DNA of 15,112 bases, from assembly GCA_001771235.1 (NCBI GenBank), contig METF01000131.1:1-15112 (forward strand), read 5' to 3'. The stretch is from Candidatus Zhuqueibacterota bacterium RBG_16_48_16. Lineage in GTDB: Bacteria > Zhuqueibacterota > Zhuqueibacteria > Residuimicrobiales > Sediminimicrobiaceae. The notes beneath the pieces were generated by a model. That model was not told the DNA's origin. It made no database searches and saw nothing but the letters and a program-made list of their open reading frames with translations. This document shows, piece by piece, positions 1 through 6,654 of the stretch. A program made the position numbers and the translations under genes. The first letter of the stretch is position 1, and each line of letters starts with the position of its first letter.

Positions 1-966
1 ATTCATCAGGACTCGCAGGACGAGGTTCGCCGTTCCGTCCGGTTGTGTTATGAGAATGACTTTTGATACCTGTAAATCGACGAATCGTGCGGAAAAGGCG
101 TTAAAGAATGCCGAACAGACTTGCGCGCTGCCGCCCAGTTTTATAAAAACCGGGGTCTTCCTATACCTGCCGGAAGAAAACGGATTGCCAACAGTAAAAT
201 CAGCAAGGCGCGCTCCCGTATCCGCCGCCATCTTTCGTACCGCCGCTGAAAATTCCCCGCTTGCCGGGGGATTTTGCGAAACGCGCACTTCCGCTGTCGC
301 CGTCGACGTAGCGCCGGAAATCAGGGCGCGTACCTCCGGCCCGATTGTCGATGACGACGTTATGCTCAATTCTCCTGAGACCTGGCTCTTTAAAGATTGA
401 TAAAATGCCTCCACTTGTTGCGACGAGCTTGCCGCCACTTCGATTGAAAGCGAGGTTTCGTCCAAAATCAGGGTGAGAAGCCTGATGTTTGGCGATAATG
501 CCTTCACTATGTGGCCCATATTCGCGGAAGTGGAAAGAATGCCGGATGGCGCCTGACTGGTGCCGGCCGGTTGCCCTTCGGCCGTGGCGGAAGGTTGTTC
601 CGTTTGGATGGATTCCGGCTCCGCGAGTTGTGGCTGGCCCTGCCCGGCAATGCCTTCCTGCTCTGTCGTATCCTGAACCACTTGTCCCTGCTCGGCAAAA
701 AAGTATTTATAGCCAAAATATCCGGCTACAACGATTACGACGAGCGCAATGAAGGTGGTAATAAACGGCTTGGCAAAGCTCCTCTTTGGTCGTCCGTAAT
801 TCCAGTCCTTTGCCACATCTTCGGTGACCGTCGCTTCTTCCGGTTCCCGGTCAAAAAGGTCCCGGGTTTCGTCTTCTTCAACCTCGTCGACGTGAGGCGG
901 CGCCACCAATGGTTTTTCGGCCACCGGAACCCAGCTCTCGTCTCGAACATCTTTTAATAAATTCAT
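1..966 (-). CDS. Single-pass membrane protein, PilN/PilO-like, 3' end beyond window
   Basis: Starts at ATG 964-966 and stays open to base 1, so 322 residues are visible and the C-terminus lies outside the window. An acidic cytoplasmic N-terminus (about 1-65) precedes one membrane helix (about 67-90, FITTFIALVVIVVAGYF), then a Gln/Pro/Ser-rich linker (about 95-145). Two alpha-beta stretches follow. The first (about 150-205, around LLTLILDETSLSIEV then QQVEAFYQSL) resembles the C-terminal domain of PilN. The second (about 235-320, around YRKTPVFIKLGGSAQVCSAF and VILITQPDG) resembles PilO/GspM. This matches the topology of pilus alignment-complex proteins, and the gene follows a pilM-like gene, which supports the call. 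The order of a joined PilN-PilO arrangement is inference from pattern only. The gene is separated from pilM by 174 bp with its own candidate promoter. The Shine-Dalgarno site is weak (CGGGG, 5 nt before ATG). Confidence 0.6.
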   Translation of the reverse strand, partial: MNLLKDVRDESWVPVAEKPLVAPPHVDEVEEDETRDLFDREPEEATVTEDVAKDWNYGRPKRSFAKPFITTFIALVVIVVAGYFGYKYFFAEQGQVVQDTTEQEGIAGQGQPQLAEPESIQTEQPSATAEGQPAGTSQAPSGILSTSANMGHIVKALSPNIRLLTLILDETSLSIEVAASSSQQVEAFYQSLKSQVSGELSITSSSTIGPEVRALISGATSTATAEVRVSQNPPASGEFSAAVRKMAADTGARLADFTVGNPFSSGRYRKTPVFIKLGGSAQVCSAFFNAFSARFVDLQVSKVILITQPDGTANLVLRVLMN

Positions 967-1028
967 AAAAACCCCGATTGGCTTTTATAACCATCGTTTA
1001 GCCTGCATAATCCATGAATTGACTGAAT

Positions 1029-1039
1029 GTGCGTCGCAC
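1029..1039. promoter_or_regulatory. 11-bp palindrome, putative operator copy 1
   Basis: GTGCGTCGCAC is a perfect inverted repeat (GTGCG / CGCAC) around one central base. The same 11 bases recur at 1094-1104, 65 bp away centre to centre. This copy lies downstream of the candidate promoter (as read on the minus strand), where a bound repressor would block elongation or help form a loop. The regulator is unknown. Confidence 0.5.
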
Positions 1040-1062
1040 CTGGTTTTCTTGCAGTAAAACCA

Positions 1063-1090
1063 TAAATAGAATTAACTTTGGTCGTTTCAA
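1063..1090 (-). promoter_or_regulatory. Candidate promoter for the PilN/PilO-like gene
   Basis: On the minus strand TTGAAA (1085-1090) is followed after 16 bp by TATTTA (1063-1068), a fair sigma70-type pair. It sits between the two identical palindromes, with the -35 box only 3 bp from copy 2. A perfect TATAAT also lies at 1124-1129, but I see no matching -35 box for it. Either would transcribe the gene starting at 966, with a leader of about 90 to 150 nt. Confidence 0.4.
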
Positions 1091-1093
1091 AAA

Positions 1094-1104
1094 GTGCGTC
1101 GCAC
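1094..1104. promoter_or_regulatory. 11-bp palindrome, putative operator copy 2
   Basis: Second identical copy of GTGCGTCGCAC, immediately upstream of the candidate -35 box (1085-1090). The flanks differ from copy 1, so identity is limited to the palindrome itself. That is what a conserved protein-binding site would look like, rather than a recent duplication. Confidence 0.5.
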
Positions 1105-1140
1105 ATTTGTCACTTTTTTGTAGATTATACAAGTTAGAAA

Positions 1141-2109
1141 TTACACAAGAACCATGCCCACACTGACCAAAAACTTTTCAGGGTGTTCCTTGGTAAGCAA
1201 TTCGGCTTCGGCGTTTAACCTGAGGCGAACACTCGAAAACGGATCGGCAAACACAACGCGAGATTCGCTTCTCTGTTCCTGTAACTTTTTCAATACGTTC
1301 CTATCGACATAGTCGCCATAAAGAGCAATCGTCCGCAGGCTCGGTGGCTCACCGTACTCAAAAGATGAATTCACCAGGCGATCCATTTCTTCGTTGACCA
1401 TCCTGGCGATATCTTCCGGGTCTCCTTCGGACGGATACGCGCTGTTTTCTTCGAAAGCCGATGCCGACAGCTCGCTCGAAGATATATATACACCGTTATG
1501 AACGAGGGTAAAATCAATTCCTCGATTATTAAAATCAACAAGAGCTGACAATTCCTGGGCGGCTCTTTCCTGGCTTTTGGCAAAAGTCCGGGTGGCGGCA
1601 AAAAGATCGACATCGACCATAGATAATTTGAGTGCCGTTTTGTTAAAGATTTCCCGAAGGTACTCGACGATCTTCTTTCTTACAGCGACAAGAACGATAT
1701 TTTCAAACTTTTCTTCACGCGGTCCGAGCCGGTCAAAGGCGACATTGTATTCATCCCGCGACGAAATGAGAAGCTGCTCCAGCTCCCATTCGATGTGCTG
1801 TTTGAGCTCCGTCTCGCTGAGACCTTCATCCACCTTGAGCTTTTTAGTCAGAACCATCCTTCTTTCCAGGGCAAACAGGGCGACTTTGGCGCGTATGCCC
1901 GCCTCATCAATGAGGGTATTGATGGACTTGGCAAACCTGGGAATGTTTTCATAATTACTGACTGAAGAAAAATCAAATTGAATATCGCACGGAGTTTCGG
2001 CCACGCTGACAATATTCAACTGGCCATCTCTGTTTTCCGCCTCAACGGCCCGCAGCTTTTTTCCGATAAAGGTCAGACCAAGTAAAATATCCGCCTTGTC
2101 AATGGTCAT
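1141..2109 (-). CDS. pilM: PilM-like pilus assembly protein (actin-like fold)
   Basis: 322 residues, close to the usual PilM length. PilM is a cytoplasmic actin-like protein that binds the N-terminal tail of PilN and links the type IV pilus motor to the inner-membrane alignment complex. Visible family features are an N-terminal strand pattern (ADILLGLTFIGKKLRAVEAE), a phosphate-loop-like ALFALERRMVLTKK stretch at about 77-90, the helix HIEWELEQLLISSRDEYNV at about 105-123 that matches the PilM 'wE.eq.ip...dey' signature, FENIVLVAVRKKIVEYL at about 134-150, and a C-terminal VSVGMVLV. The ATG at 2107-2109 has AGGGTG a few bases upstream, supporting this start. It lies 76 bp after the pseudopilin-like gene and probably shares its transcript. 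The sequence is divergent, so a type II secretion GspL-like role is the main alternative. Confidence 0.72.
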   Translation of the reverse strand: MTIDKADILLGLTFIGKKLRAVEAENRDGQLNIVSVAETPCDIQFDFSSVSNYENIPRFAKSINTLIDEAGIRAKVALFALERRMVLTKKLKVDEGLSETELKQHIEWELEQLLISSRDEYNVAFDRLGPREEKFENIVLVAVRKKIVEYLREIFNKTALKLSMVDVDLFAATRTFAKSQERAAQELSALVDFNNRGIDFTLVHNGVYISSSELSASAFEENSAYPSEGDPEDIARMVNEEMDRLVNSSFEYGEPPSLRTIALYGDYVDRNVLKKLQEQRSESRVVFADPFSSVRLRLNAEAELLTKEHPEKFLVSVGMVLV

Positions 2110-2185
2110 GCTTTCACCCTGCCAGTATTATTTCTCACGATTTGCTTCAAAGCGCTTGTGCTCTCTACTAAAATTCAACGAAAAC

Positions 2186-2860
2186 TTATTTCGTCCAACT
2201 CTTTTCAAAGTTTTCTATTTTACCGTGATTTTTAATGGTGAGACCACCAATTTTACTGAGAAGGAGATTCCTGGCGACAGCCAGGCTGTCGAGTGAGTCA
2301 ATCGGACAGGCAATATTCAAATAGATTATTGCCGATGTATCAACGATGCTGAGCTGATACGGGCGATTGGCGGTTGGACAATTGGCAAAATTATTCAAGG
2401 TATAAATACCGACAGAATCGATATAACGAGAATAGTCGGCGAACGTTCTTAATGAGTCTAATACGAGCGCATCGGTGGTGTCTATGCTCATTTTATACCC
2501 GAAACGCGACAAGCTATCAATAATGGCGTTGGCCGGCTCGTAGTTTTTTAAATGTTCGATAATCTGGGCAGCCAAAACAGAGTCGTTATTCACAAAACTG
2601 CGTAAAAGCTTGCCGGTTGTATCGCTCTCTATCATTTGAACGACTTTTTCCAAAGTGTCGGTATAGGTGTTCGTTTGTGTCAGATAAACAAGCTCTGCAT
2701 ACAGGATATGCTCCATATTGTTTCGAGATCGTTGCGTGCGCAGTTCTTCCTGCTTCCACAAATGTTTCGGGTAAAGAATCGAGGCCACCAGGCCGGCAGC
2801 AAGCAAAACGATCAGAATCTTGTAAATCACCGAGCCTTTCGGGTTTATGTTTTGCGTCAT
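2186..2860 (-). CDS. Pseudopilin-like single-pass membrane protein
   Basis: 224 residues from ATG 2858-2860, which is set by a perfect AGGAGG four bases upstream. A TTG further upstream (2875) is rejected because it would place that site inside the coding region. A short basic N-terminus is followed by a membrane helix at about residues 11-30 (VIYKILIVLLAAGLVASILY), then a basic, polar helix (KHLWKQEELRTQRSRNN) and a region reading like pilins of this group (HILYAELVYLTQTNTYTDTL). Late in the protein, NCPTANRPYQL and NIACPID give a pair of Cys-Pro motifs that resemble the paired cysteines of some pseudopilins. There is no G/FxxxE prepilin-peptidase site, so it may be an uncleaved anchor protein instead. 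It sits between comEA-like and pilM-like genes. Exact function is not recognised. Confidence 0.55.
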   Translation of the reverse strand: MTQNINPKGSVIYKILIVLLAAGLVASILYPKHLWKQEELRTQRSRNNMEHILYAELVYLTQTNTYTDTLEKVVQMIESDTTGKLLRSFVNNDSVLAAQIIEHLKNYEPANAIIDSLSRFGYKMSIDTTDALVLDSLRTFADYSRYIDSVGIYTLNNFANCPTANRPYQLSIVDTSAIIYLNIACPIDSLDSLAVARNLLLSKIGGLTIKNHGKIENFEKSWTK

Positions 2861-2864
2861 TTTT

Positions 2865-2870
2865 CCTCCT
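2865..2870 (-). promoter_or_regulatory. Ribosome binding site AGGAGG
   Basis: Consensus Shine-Dalgarno sequence on the minus strand, four bases before the ATG at 2860. It decides the start of the pseudopilin-like gene and shows that this organism uses Shine-Dalgarno initiation at least at some genes. Confidence 0.8.
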
Positions 2871-2901
2871 GACAAAGTTTTAATCGATCTGCTCTTCCGG
2901 A

Positions 2902-3351
2902 TCAGTTCACTTCTATGTGCTTTTTAATCTGTTCGAATGTTTTGATGCCGATGCCTTTTACGTTTTGTATATCTTCTATTCTTGCAAATTTACCATTTTT
3001 ATTACGATAATCTATAATTTTTTTTGCTGTGGCAGGTCCAATTCTGGTAAGTATTTGGAGTTCTTCAAGCGTCGCCGTGTTGATATTGATTTTTCCAACC
3101 AGCGCTCTTTTTTGAGAGGCCAAAATCGATGAATCTTTCCGGCCGTCATCTGCCAAATAATTCTCTGTGAAAACCGTGTCGCTTTCCGTGGATTGTTTGA
3201 ATTCATCGTAAATTTTGCTGTACTGCTCGCTCCATTCCGCATTCGGCCTGGCAAGCTGGATTTTTCTATAATACCTGACACTTAACCCGATAATAAAGAA
3301 AAATAGCAGGAAAAGCACAAACTTTTTTTCTTGTCCGGAAAAACCCAACAT
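2902..3351 (-). CDS. ComEA-like helix-hairpin-helix DNA-binding membrane protein
   Basis: 149 residues from ATG 3349-3351; a TTG at 3372 would add seven residues and is less likely. One N-terminal membrane helix (about 11-27, VLFLLFFFIIGLSV) is followed by a charged linker of about 55 residues. The C-terminal domain of about 60 residues has the ComEA pattern: ININTATLEELQILTRIGPATA, then IIDYRNKNGKF, IEDIQNVKGIG and a final QIKKHI. Tandem helix-hairpin-helix motifs with GPATA and GIG loops bind DNA without sequence specificity. ComEA proteins receive DNA at the outer face of the inner membrane during natural transformation. It lies 51 bp (31 bp from the TTG) after dnaJ in the same direction and is followed by pilus-type genes, which supports a DNA-uptake or pilus link. 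Many bacteria carry short ComEA-like proteins with no proven competence role. Confidence 0.8.
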   Translation of the reverse strand: MLGFSGQEKKFVLFLLFFFIIGLSVRYYRKIQLARPNAEWSEQYSKIYDEFKQSTESDTVFTENYLADDGRKDSSILASQKRALVGKININTATLEELQILTRIGPATAKKIIDYRNKNGKFARIEDIQNVKGIGIKTFEQIKKHIEVN

Positions 3352-3382
3352 AGCCAGTAGAACGATTTCCAACTTTTTTTGT

Positions 3383-3397
3383 AACCCTGTCAGGGTT
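3383..3397. repeat. 15-bp perfect inverted repeat between dnaJ and comEA-like gene
   Basis: AACCCTGTCAGGGTT is a perfect palindrome around one central base, lying just after the dnaJ stop. On the minus strand it could fold as a short hairpin with a loop of about 5 nt. It is followed by ACAAAAAAAG rather than a T tract, so it is not a good intrinsic terminator for dnaJ. It may be a dispersed palindromic repeat or an mRNA processing or stability hairpin that lowers downstream expression. Confidence 0.5.
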
Positions 3398-3402
3398 TGC
3401 TT

Positions 3403-4533
3403 TTACAGAATCGCTTCTTTCATTTTCTTGAAAAAACTCTTGTCGTCCTTTTGGGGGTGCATATTTTCGTGTTTGGCTAAATCCTGTAACAGTTTCTTCT
3501 CTTCCTCCGTCACTTTCGTCGGCGTCCACACCGAAACGCGAACCAGTTGATCGCCAGATCCATAAGAGTTAAGATGGGGGATGCCTTTGCCTTTCATGCG
3601 CAGTATCTTTTCGCTTTGGGTGCCGGGCGCAATGCTTATCTTGGCTTTTCCTCCCAGGGTGGGCACTTCGACTTCATCGCCCAGGGCCGCCTGGGGAAAG
3701 CTCAGCGGCAGGTGATAAACAATATCATCGCCGTGACGCTCGAAATGTTCGTGCTCGATTTCCTCAATGACCACGATGACGTCGCCATTGGCGCCGCCTC
3801 GCGCGCCGGCGTTGCCGGCATTCTGAATGGTCAGGTATTGGCCTTCGGACACTCCCGCCGGAACGTCTATATCCAGTGCCGTTTCCGCTTTTGTTCGACC
3901 ATCGCCGTTGCACTTTGTACAGGGGTGTTGAATGATCTGGCCTTCGCCCTGACAATGGCTGCACGTCCGGCTCACGGTGAAAAATCCCTGGCGATAGGCA
4001 ACTTCGCCGGCACCACGACAAACGGAACACGCCACTTTCGACGTGCCCGGCTTTAAACCCGATCCGCTGCATATATTACAGTGGACGAGCTTTTTGAGCT
4101 TGATCTTTTTATTGACTCCTGTGGCAATTTCCTCCAGCGTCAGCTTTAGGCGCATTTGCAGGTCGGAACCCCGCCGGGCGCTCGAACGGCGCCTGCCACT
4201 CGTTCCCATGCCAAATATGTCGCCGAACCCGCCGCCGAATACTTCGCGAAAAATATCGAACGGATCGAATCCGCCGGGCGTGCCATAGCCACCAAATCCG
4301 CCAAAGCCCCGCATGCCGGCACTGCCAAATTGATCGTATTGCCTGCGTTTCTGTGGATCGGAGAGCACGGCGTAGGCTTCGCCTATTTTCTTGAATTTTT
4401 CTTCCGCCTCTTTGTCGCCGGGGTTTTTGTCCGGATGATATTTCATGGCCAGTTGGCGATAGGCCTTTTTTATCTCATTCACTTCTGCGCTCCGGCCAAC
4501 GCCCAATATTTGGTAATAATCCTGATCTGCCAT
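3403..4533 (-). CDS. dnaJ: Chaperone DnaJ (type I Hsp40)
   Basis: 376 residues, full length. DnaJ delivers unfolded protein to DnaK and stimulates its ATPase. The J domain (about 1-70) carries the HPD motif at 33-35. A Gly/Phe-rich region follows (about 75-110, GFGGFGGYGTPGGFDPF). Four zinc-binding CxxCxGxG repeats are intact: CNICSGSG, CSVCRGAG, CSHCQGEG and CTKCNGDG, at about residues 153-212. The C-terminal substrate-binding domains run to the end (DVPAGVSEGQYL, APGTQSEKILRMKGKGIPHL). The gene starts at ATG 4531-4533, 15 bp after the aspartic protease gene, with GAGAC as a weak ribosome site. Its usual partner dnaK is absent from this window. Confidence 0.97.
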   Translation of the reverse strand: MADQDYYQILGVGRSAEVNEIKKAYRQLAMKYHPDKNPGDKEAEEKFKKIGEAYAVLSDPQKRRQYDQFGSAGMRGFGGFGGYGTPGGFDPFDIFREVFGGGFGDIFGMGTSGRRRSSARRGSDLQMRLKLTLEEIATGVNKKIKLKKLVHCNICSGSGLKPGTSKVACSVCRGAGEVAYRQGFFTVSRTCSHCQGEGQIIQHPCTKCNGDGRTKAETALDIDVPAGVSEGQYLTIQNAGNAGARGGANGDVIVVIEEIEHEHFERHGDDIVYHLPLSFPQAALGDEVEVPTLGGKAKISIAPGTQSEKILRMKGKGIPHLNSYGSGDQLVRVSVWTPTKVTEEEKKLLQDLAKHENMHPQKDDKSFFKKMKEAIL

Positions 4534-4548
4534 TAATTGTCTCGTTTA

Positions 4549-4911
4549 TTATTTTAATCTCGTTGCCGGAAGTCTCTTTAATCTTTGGCTGCGGGGATCC
4601 ACCTCTATTCCAACGGATTCCAGCGCCGTAACGCCAAGTATCGGTTCGGCGTCATCCGCTCCGAATATGATGGTCACACCAACGATGTCGCCCATAAACT
4701 CGATATCTCCTGTCGTTACCTCCATTTTAATTTCACTGCCGTCTGCAAGTGCATAGGTTCGTTGCGCTTTGGGCATTAATCCAATCGATTCAAGATGCTT
4801 ACGCGGAACCAGGCAATCGACCGCGCCGGTATCGACCAGGAAGAGTCCTTCCCAGTACTGCTCCGGTTTTGCCGGATTACGAACTGTTCCTGTCACATGT
4901 GTTGCGCCCAT
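4549..4911 (-). CDS. Retropepsin-like clan AA aspartic protease family protein
   Basis: 120 residues from ATG 4909-4911. A TTG at 4932 would add seven residues, but family members typically begin near MG.THV, so the ATG is preferred. The retropepsin-type active-site motif is FLVDTGA, with Asp at about residue 27, followed by a hydrophobic strand (CLVP). Next come a flap-like stretch (YALADGSEIKMEVTTGDIEF) and the second conserved element ILGVTALESVGIEVDP, the psi-loop-like motif of small prokaryotic retropepsin-like proteins. These act as homodimers because each chain gives one catalytic Asp. Cellular targets of this soluble bacterial group are not known to me. It is inserted between grpE (56 bp gap) and dnaJ (15 bp gap), the place where dnaK often lies, so a protein-quality-control role is suggested but unproven. 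Confidence 0.78.
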   Translation of the reverse strand: MGATHVTGTVRNPAKPEQYWEGLFLVDTGAVDCLVPRKHLESIGLMPKAQRTYALADGSEIKMEVTTGDIEFMGDIVGVTIIFGADDAEPILGVTALESVGIEVDPRSQRLKRLPATRLK

Positions 4912-4987
4912 ATTACGATCTCGTTTTATCAAATCCTGATTATTACAACAGCGAAACTTTTGTTTGCGCAGAGCTTTCGCGGCAGTA

Positions 4988-5548
4988 CTATTTACTCACT
5001 ATGACCTTTGCGTGCCGTACCACTCTGTCCTTAAACTCGTAGCCTTTCAGGTGTTCATCAACCACGACATTGTGCTCTTTTCCCTCCCTTTCAATTTGCA
5101 GCAGGGCATCGTGTTTTTCGGGGTCGAACGGCCGGCCGATGGTTTCCATCACCCTTAGCCCCTGGTCTCTGAGAATTTTAAGAAAATTCCTGAGAACGAG
5201 ATCGACGCCACTCACGAAGGTTTGATAATCCACCTTTTTCTCGCTCACTTCCAGCGAACGCTCAAGATCGTCAATGACCGGCAAAAGGCTTCGCACAAGA
5301 TCCAGGTTTGCGCTTTCAACGATATTCATTCTCTCCCGATCGACCCGCTTCTTAAAATTATCAAATTCGGCGGCAAGCCGGAGCATCTGCTCTTTTAGGG
5401 CTTGGTTCTCCTGCTGTACTGCTTCCAGCTCTTTTTTATGACTCTTTCTCTTTTCCTGGGACGTTATGCTTTTGGGGCTTTCCTCAAAATTCTCGGTCGC
5501 CGTGTCTGCCGCTTTTGATCTGTCTTCCATCACCAAAAAATTTCCCAT
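4988..5548 (-). CDS. grpE: Nucleotide exchange factor GrpE
   Basis: 186 residues as drawn from ATG 5548; a second ATG at 5530 gives 180 residues and is equally plausible, since AAAAGG directly abuts the first ATG. GrpE dimerises and releases ADP from DnaK. The polar N-terminus (1-38) is followed by a long coiled-coil helix (about 39-90, KKELEAVQQENQALKEQMLR, then AEFDNFKKRVDRER) and the typical four-helix region (LLPVIDDLERSLE). The C-terminal beta domain has the signature PFDPEKHDALL and ends with HLKGYEFKDRVVRHAKVIVSK-type residues, closely matching the family. It follows hrcA by 16 bp, so the two are one transcription unit. Confidence 0.96.
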   Translation of the reverse strand: MGNFLVMEDRSKAADTATENFEESPKSITSQEKRKSHKKELEAVQQENQALKEQMLRLAAEFDNFKKRVDRERMNIVESANLDLVRSLLPVIDDLERSLEVSEKKVDYQTFVSGVDLVLRNFLKILRDQGLRVMETIGRPFDPEKHDALLQIEREGKEHNVVVDEHLKGYEFKDRVVRHAKVIVSK

Positions 5549-5564
5549 CCTTTTGCTAAAGAAT

Positions 5565-6587
5565 TCATTTATTGATAAAATGGCTCAGCGTTTCGGACAT
5601 AAAGTGAACCAGGGCAATCACCTTGTCGTATTGCATGCGGGTCGGGCCAATAACGCCGATCGTTCCGGTGATGCCTTGCATGCTGTAGGTTGTCGTAATA
5701 AGACTGCAATTCTTCATGAGCTCTTCTCTGTTTTCCTCGCCAATGACAATGGAGATGCCGTCGGACTGCTGTTCCGTTAATACTTTGATGAGAATATCCT
5801 TTCTGTCGATCAACTCCAGAATGCGATCTACTTTTTCGCGAGTCTCGAATTCCGGATTCAAGATAACATTCCTTGTGCCGGCCAGATAGAACTCCCTGCG
5901 ATTCTCAACAATTTTATCGGTATGGTAGCTAATGGCCCTTAATATCGATTTGTACCGCTCATCCACATCCTTGAATCGATTTTCCATGGATGTCTGCAGC
6001 TCCTCCAGAGACAAGCCATACAATCTCTCGTTTAGCAATTCCACTGTGGCTTGCAGCAAGCCCGGCGGAACTTTTTGATCGATTTCGATAATGATCGTTT
6101 TCACCAGTCCTGCCTGAATGCCGAGAATGAGCAGGAGCTTGTTATCACTTAAAGAGACCAGCTCCAGTTTTTGGATGCGCCCTTTATTAAAGCGCGGCGC
6201 TAAAACAACACCCAATTGACTTGAAATTTCCCCCAATATTTGCGAGGCTTTCTCCGAAATCGTGCTTAGATCTTCGGAGAATTGTTTTAATTGCAGAAAA
6301 ATCTGGTGCCTCTCGTCCGAGGTCAATTTTGTCGTGTCGCTAATACTGTCGACGTACTGCCGATAGCCGTAATCCGTCGGTATTCTTCCTGCAGAAGTGT
6401 GGGGCTGGTTGATGAGGCCTTTTTCCTCCAGATCGGTCATCACATTGCGAATTGTAGCCGGGCTGATGTTGAGATTGTACTTTTTCGCTAAATAGCGCGA
6501 TCCAACCGGTTCGGCCGTTTGTACGAAACTGTGAACGATCGACAAAAAAACGAGTCGTTCTCTCTCTGTTAATTGCTCAATTCCCAT
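5565..6587 (-). CDS. hrcA: Heat-inducible transcription repressor HrcA
   Basis: 340 residues, typical length. HrcA represses groE and dnaK operons by binding CIRCE inverted repeats and is kept active by GroEL. The N-terminal winged helix (about 8-75) carries the signature EPVGSRYLAKKYNLNISPAT then RNVMTDLEEKGLI and QPHTSAGRIPTDYGYR. The GAF-like central and C-terminal domains follow (KLELVSLSDNKLLLILGIQ, and GITGTIGVIGPTRMQYDKVI near the end). The start is ATG 6585-6587; no strong Shine-Dalgarno site is seen. It is the first gene after a near-consensus promoter and heads the grpE, protease, dnaJ group. I see no CIRCE sequence in the promoter region, so autoregulation through CIRCE cannot be supported here. 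Confidence 0.96.
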   Translation of the reverse strand: MGIEQLTERERLVFLSIVHSFVQTAEPVGSRYLAKKYNLNISPATIRNVMTDLEEKGLINQPHTSAGRIPTDYGYRQYVDSISDTTKLTSDERHQIFLQLKQFSEDLSTISEKASQILGEISSQLGVVLAPRFNKGRIQKLELVSLSDNKLLLILGIQAGLVKTIIIEIDQKVPPGLLQATVELLNERLYGLSLEELQTSMENRFKDVDERYKSILRAISYHTDKIVENRREFYLAGTRNVILNPEFETREKVDRILELIDRKDILIKVLTEQQSDGISIVIGEENREELMKNCSLITTTYSMQGITGTIGVIGPTRMQYDKVIALVHFMSETLSHFINK

Positions 6588-6625
6588 GGAAAAATATTGC
6601 CTGTGTTTATAAAAAATTAATGACC

Positions 6626-6654
6626 AAAATAGTGATTTTAAGAAGTGATGTCAA
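6626..6654 (-). promoter_or_regulatory. sigma70-type promoter of the hrcA-grpE-dnaJ operon
   Basis: On the minus strand a consensus TTGACA (6649-6654) is followed after exactly 17 bp by TATTTT (6626-6631). Transcription would begin near 6618, giving a leader of about 30 nt before hrcA. The hexamer TCACTT occurs twice (once just upstream of and once just downstream of the -35 box), with TCACTA a third time at the -10 edge, a possible direct-repeat binding site. No TTAGCACTC/GAGTGCTAA CIRCE element is present. Confidence 0.7.

Noticed and set aside
511..957. Plus-strand open frame of about 148 codons opposite the PilN/PilO-like gene
   Set aside because: It is the reverse of a minus-strand gene whose protein has a membrane helix and pilus-type domain pattern. 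The plus-strand product has biased, domain-free composition.
1124..1129. Perfect TATAAT on the minus strand just after pilM
   Set aside because: No acceptable -35 box at 16-18 bp and no extended -10 TGn, so it is not called as a separate promoter.
2147..2154. AAGCGCTT palindrome in the gap before pilM
   Set aside because: Eight bases only, single copy, no promoter or terminator context; expected by chance.
3547..4056. Plus-strand open frame of 169 codons opposite dnaJ
   Set aside because: It lies wholly inside dnaJ, whose zinc-finger repeats confirm the minus strand as coding.
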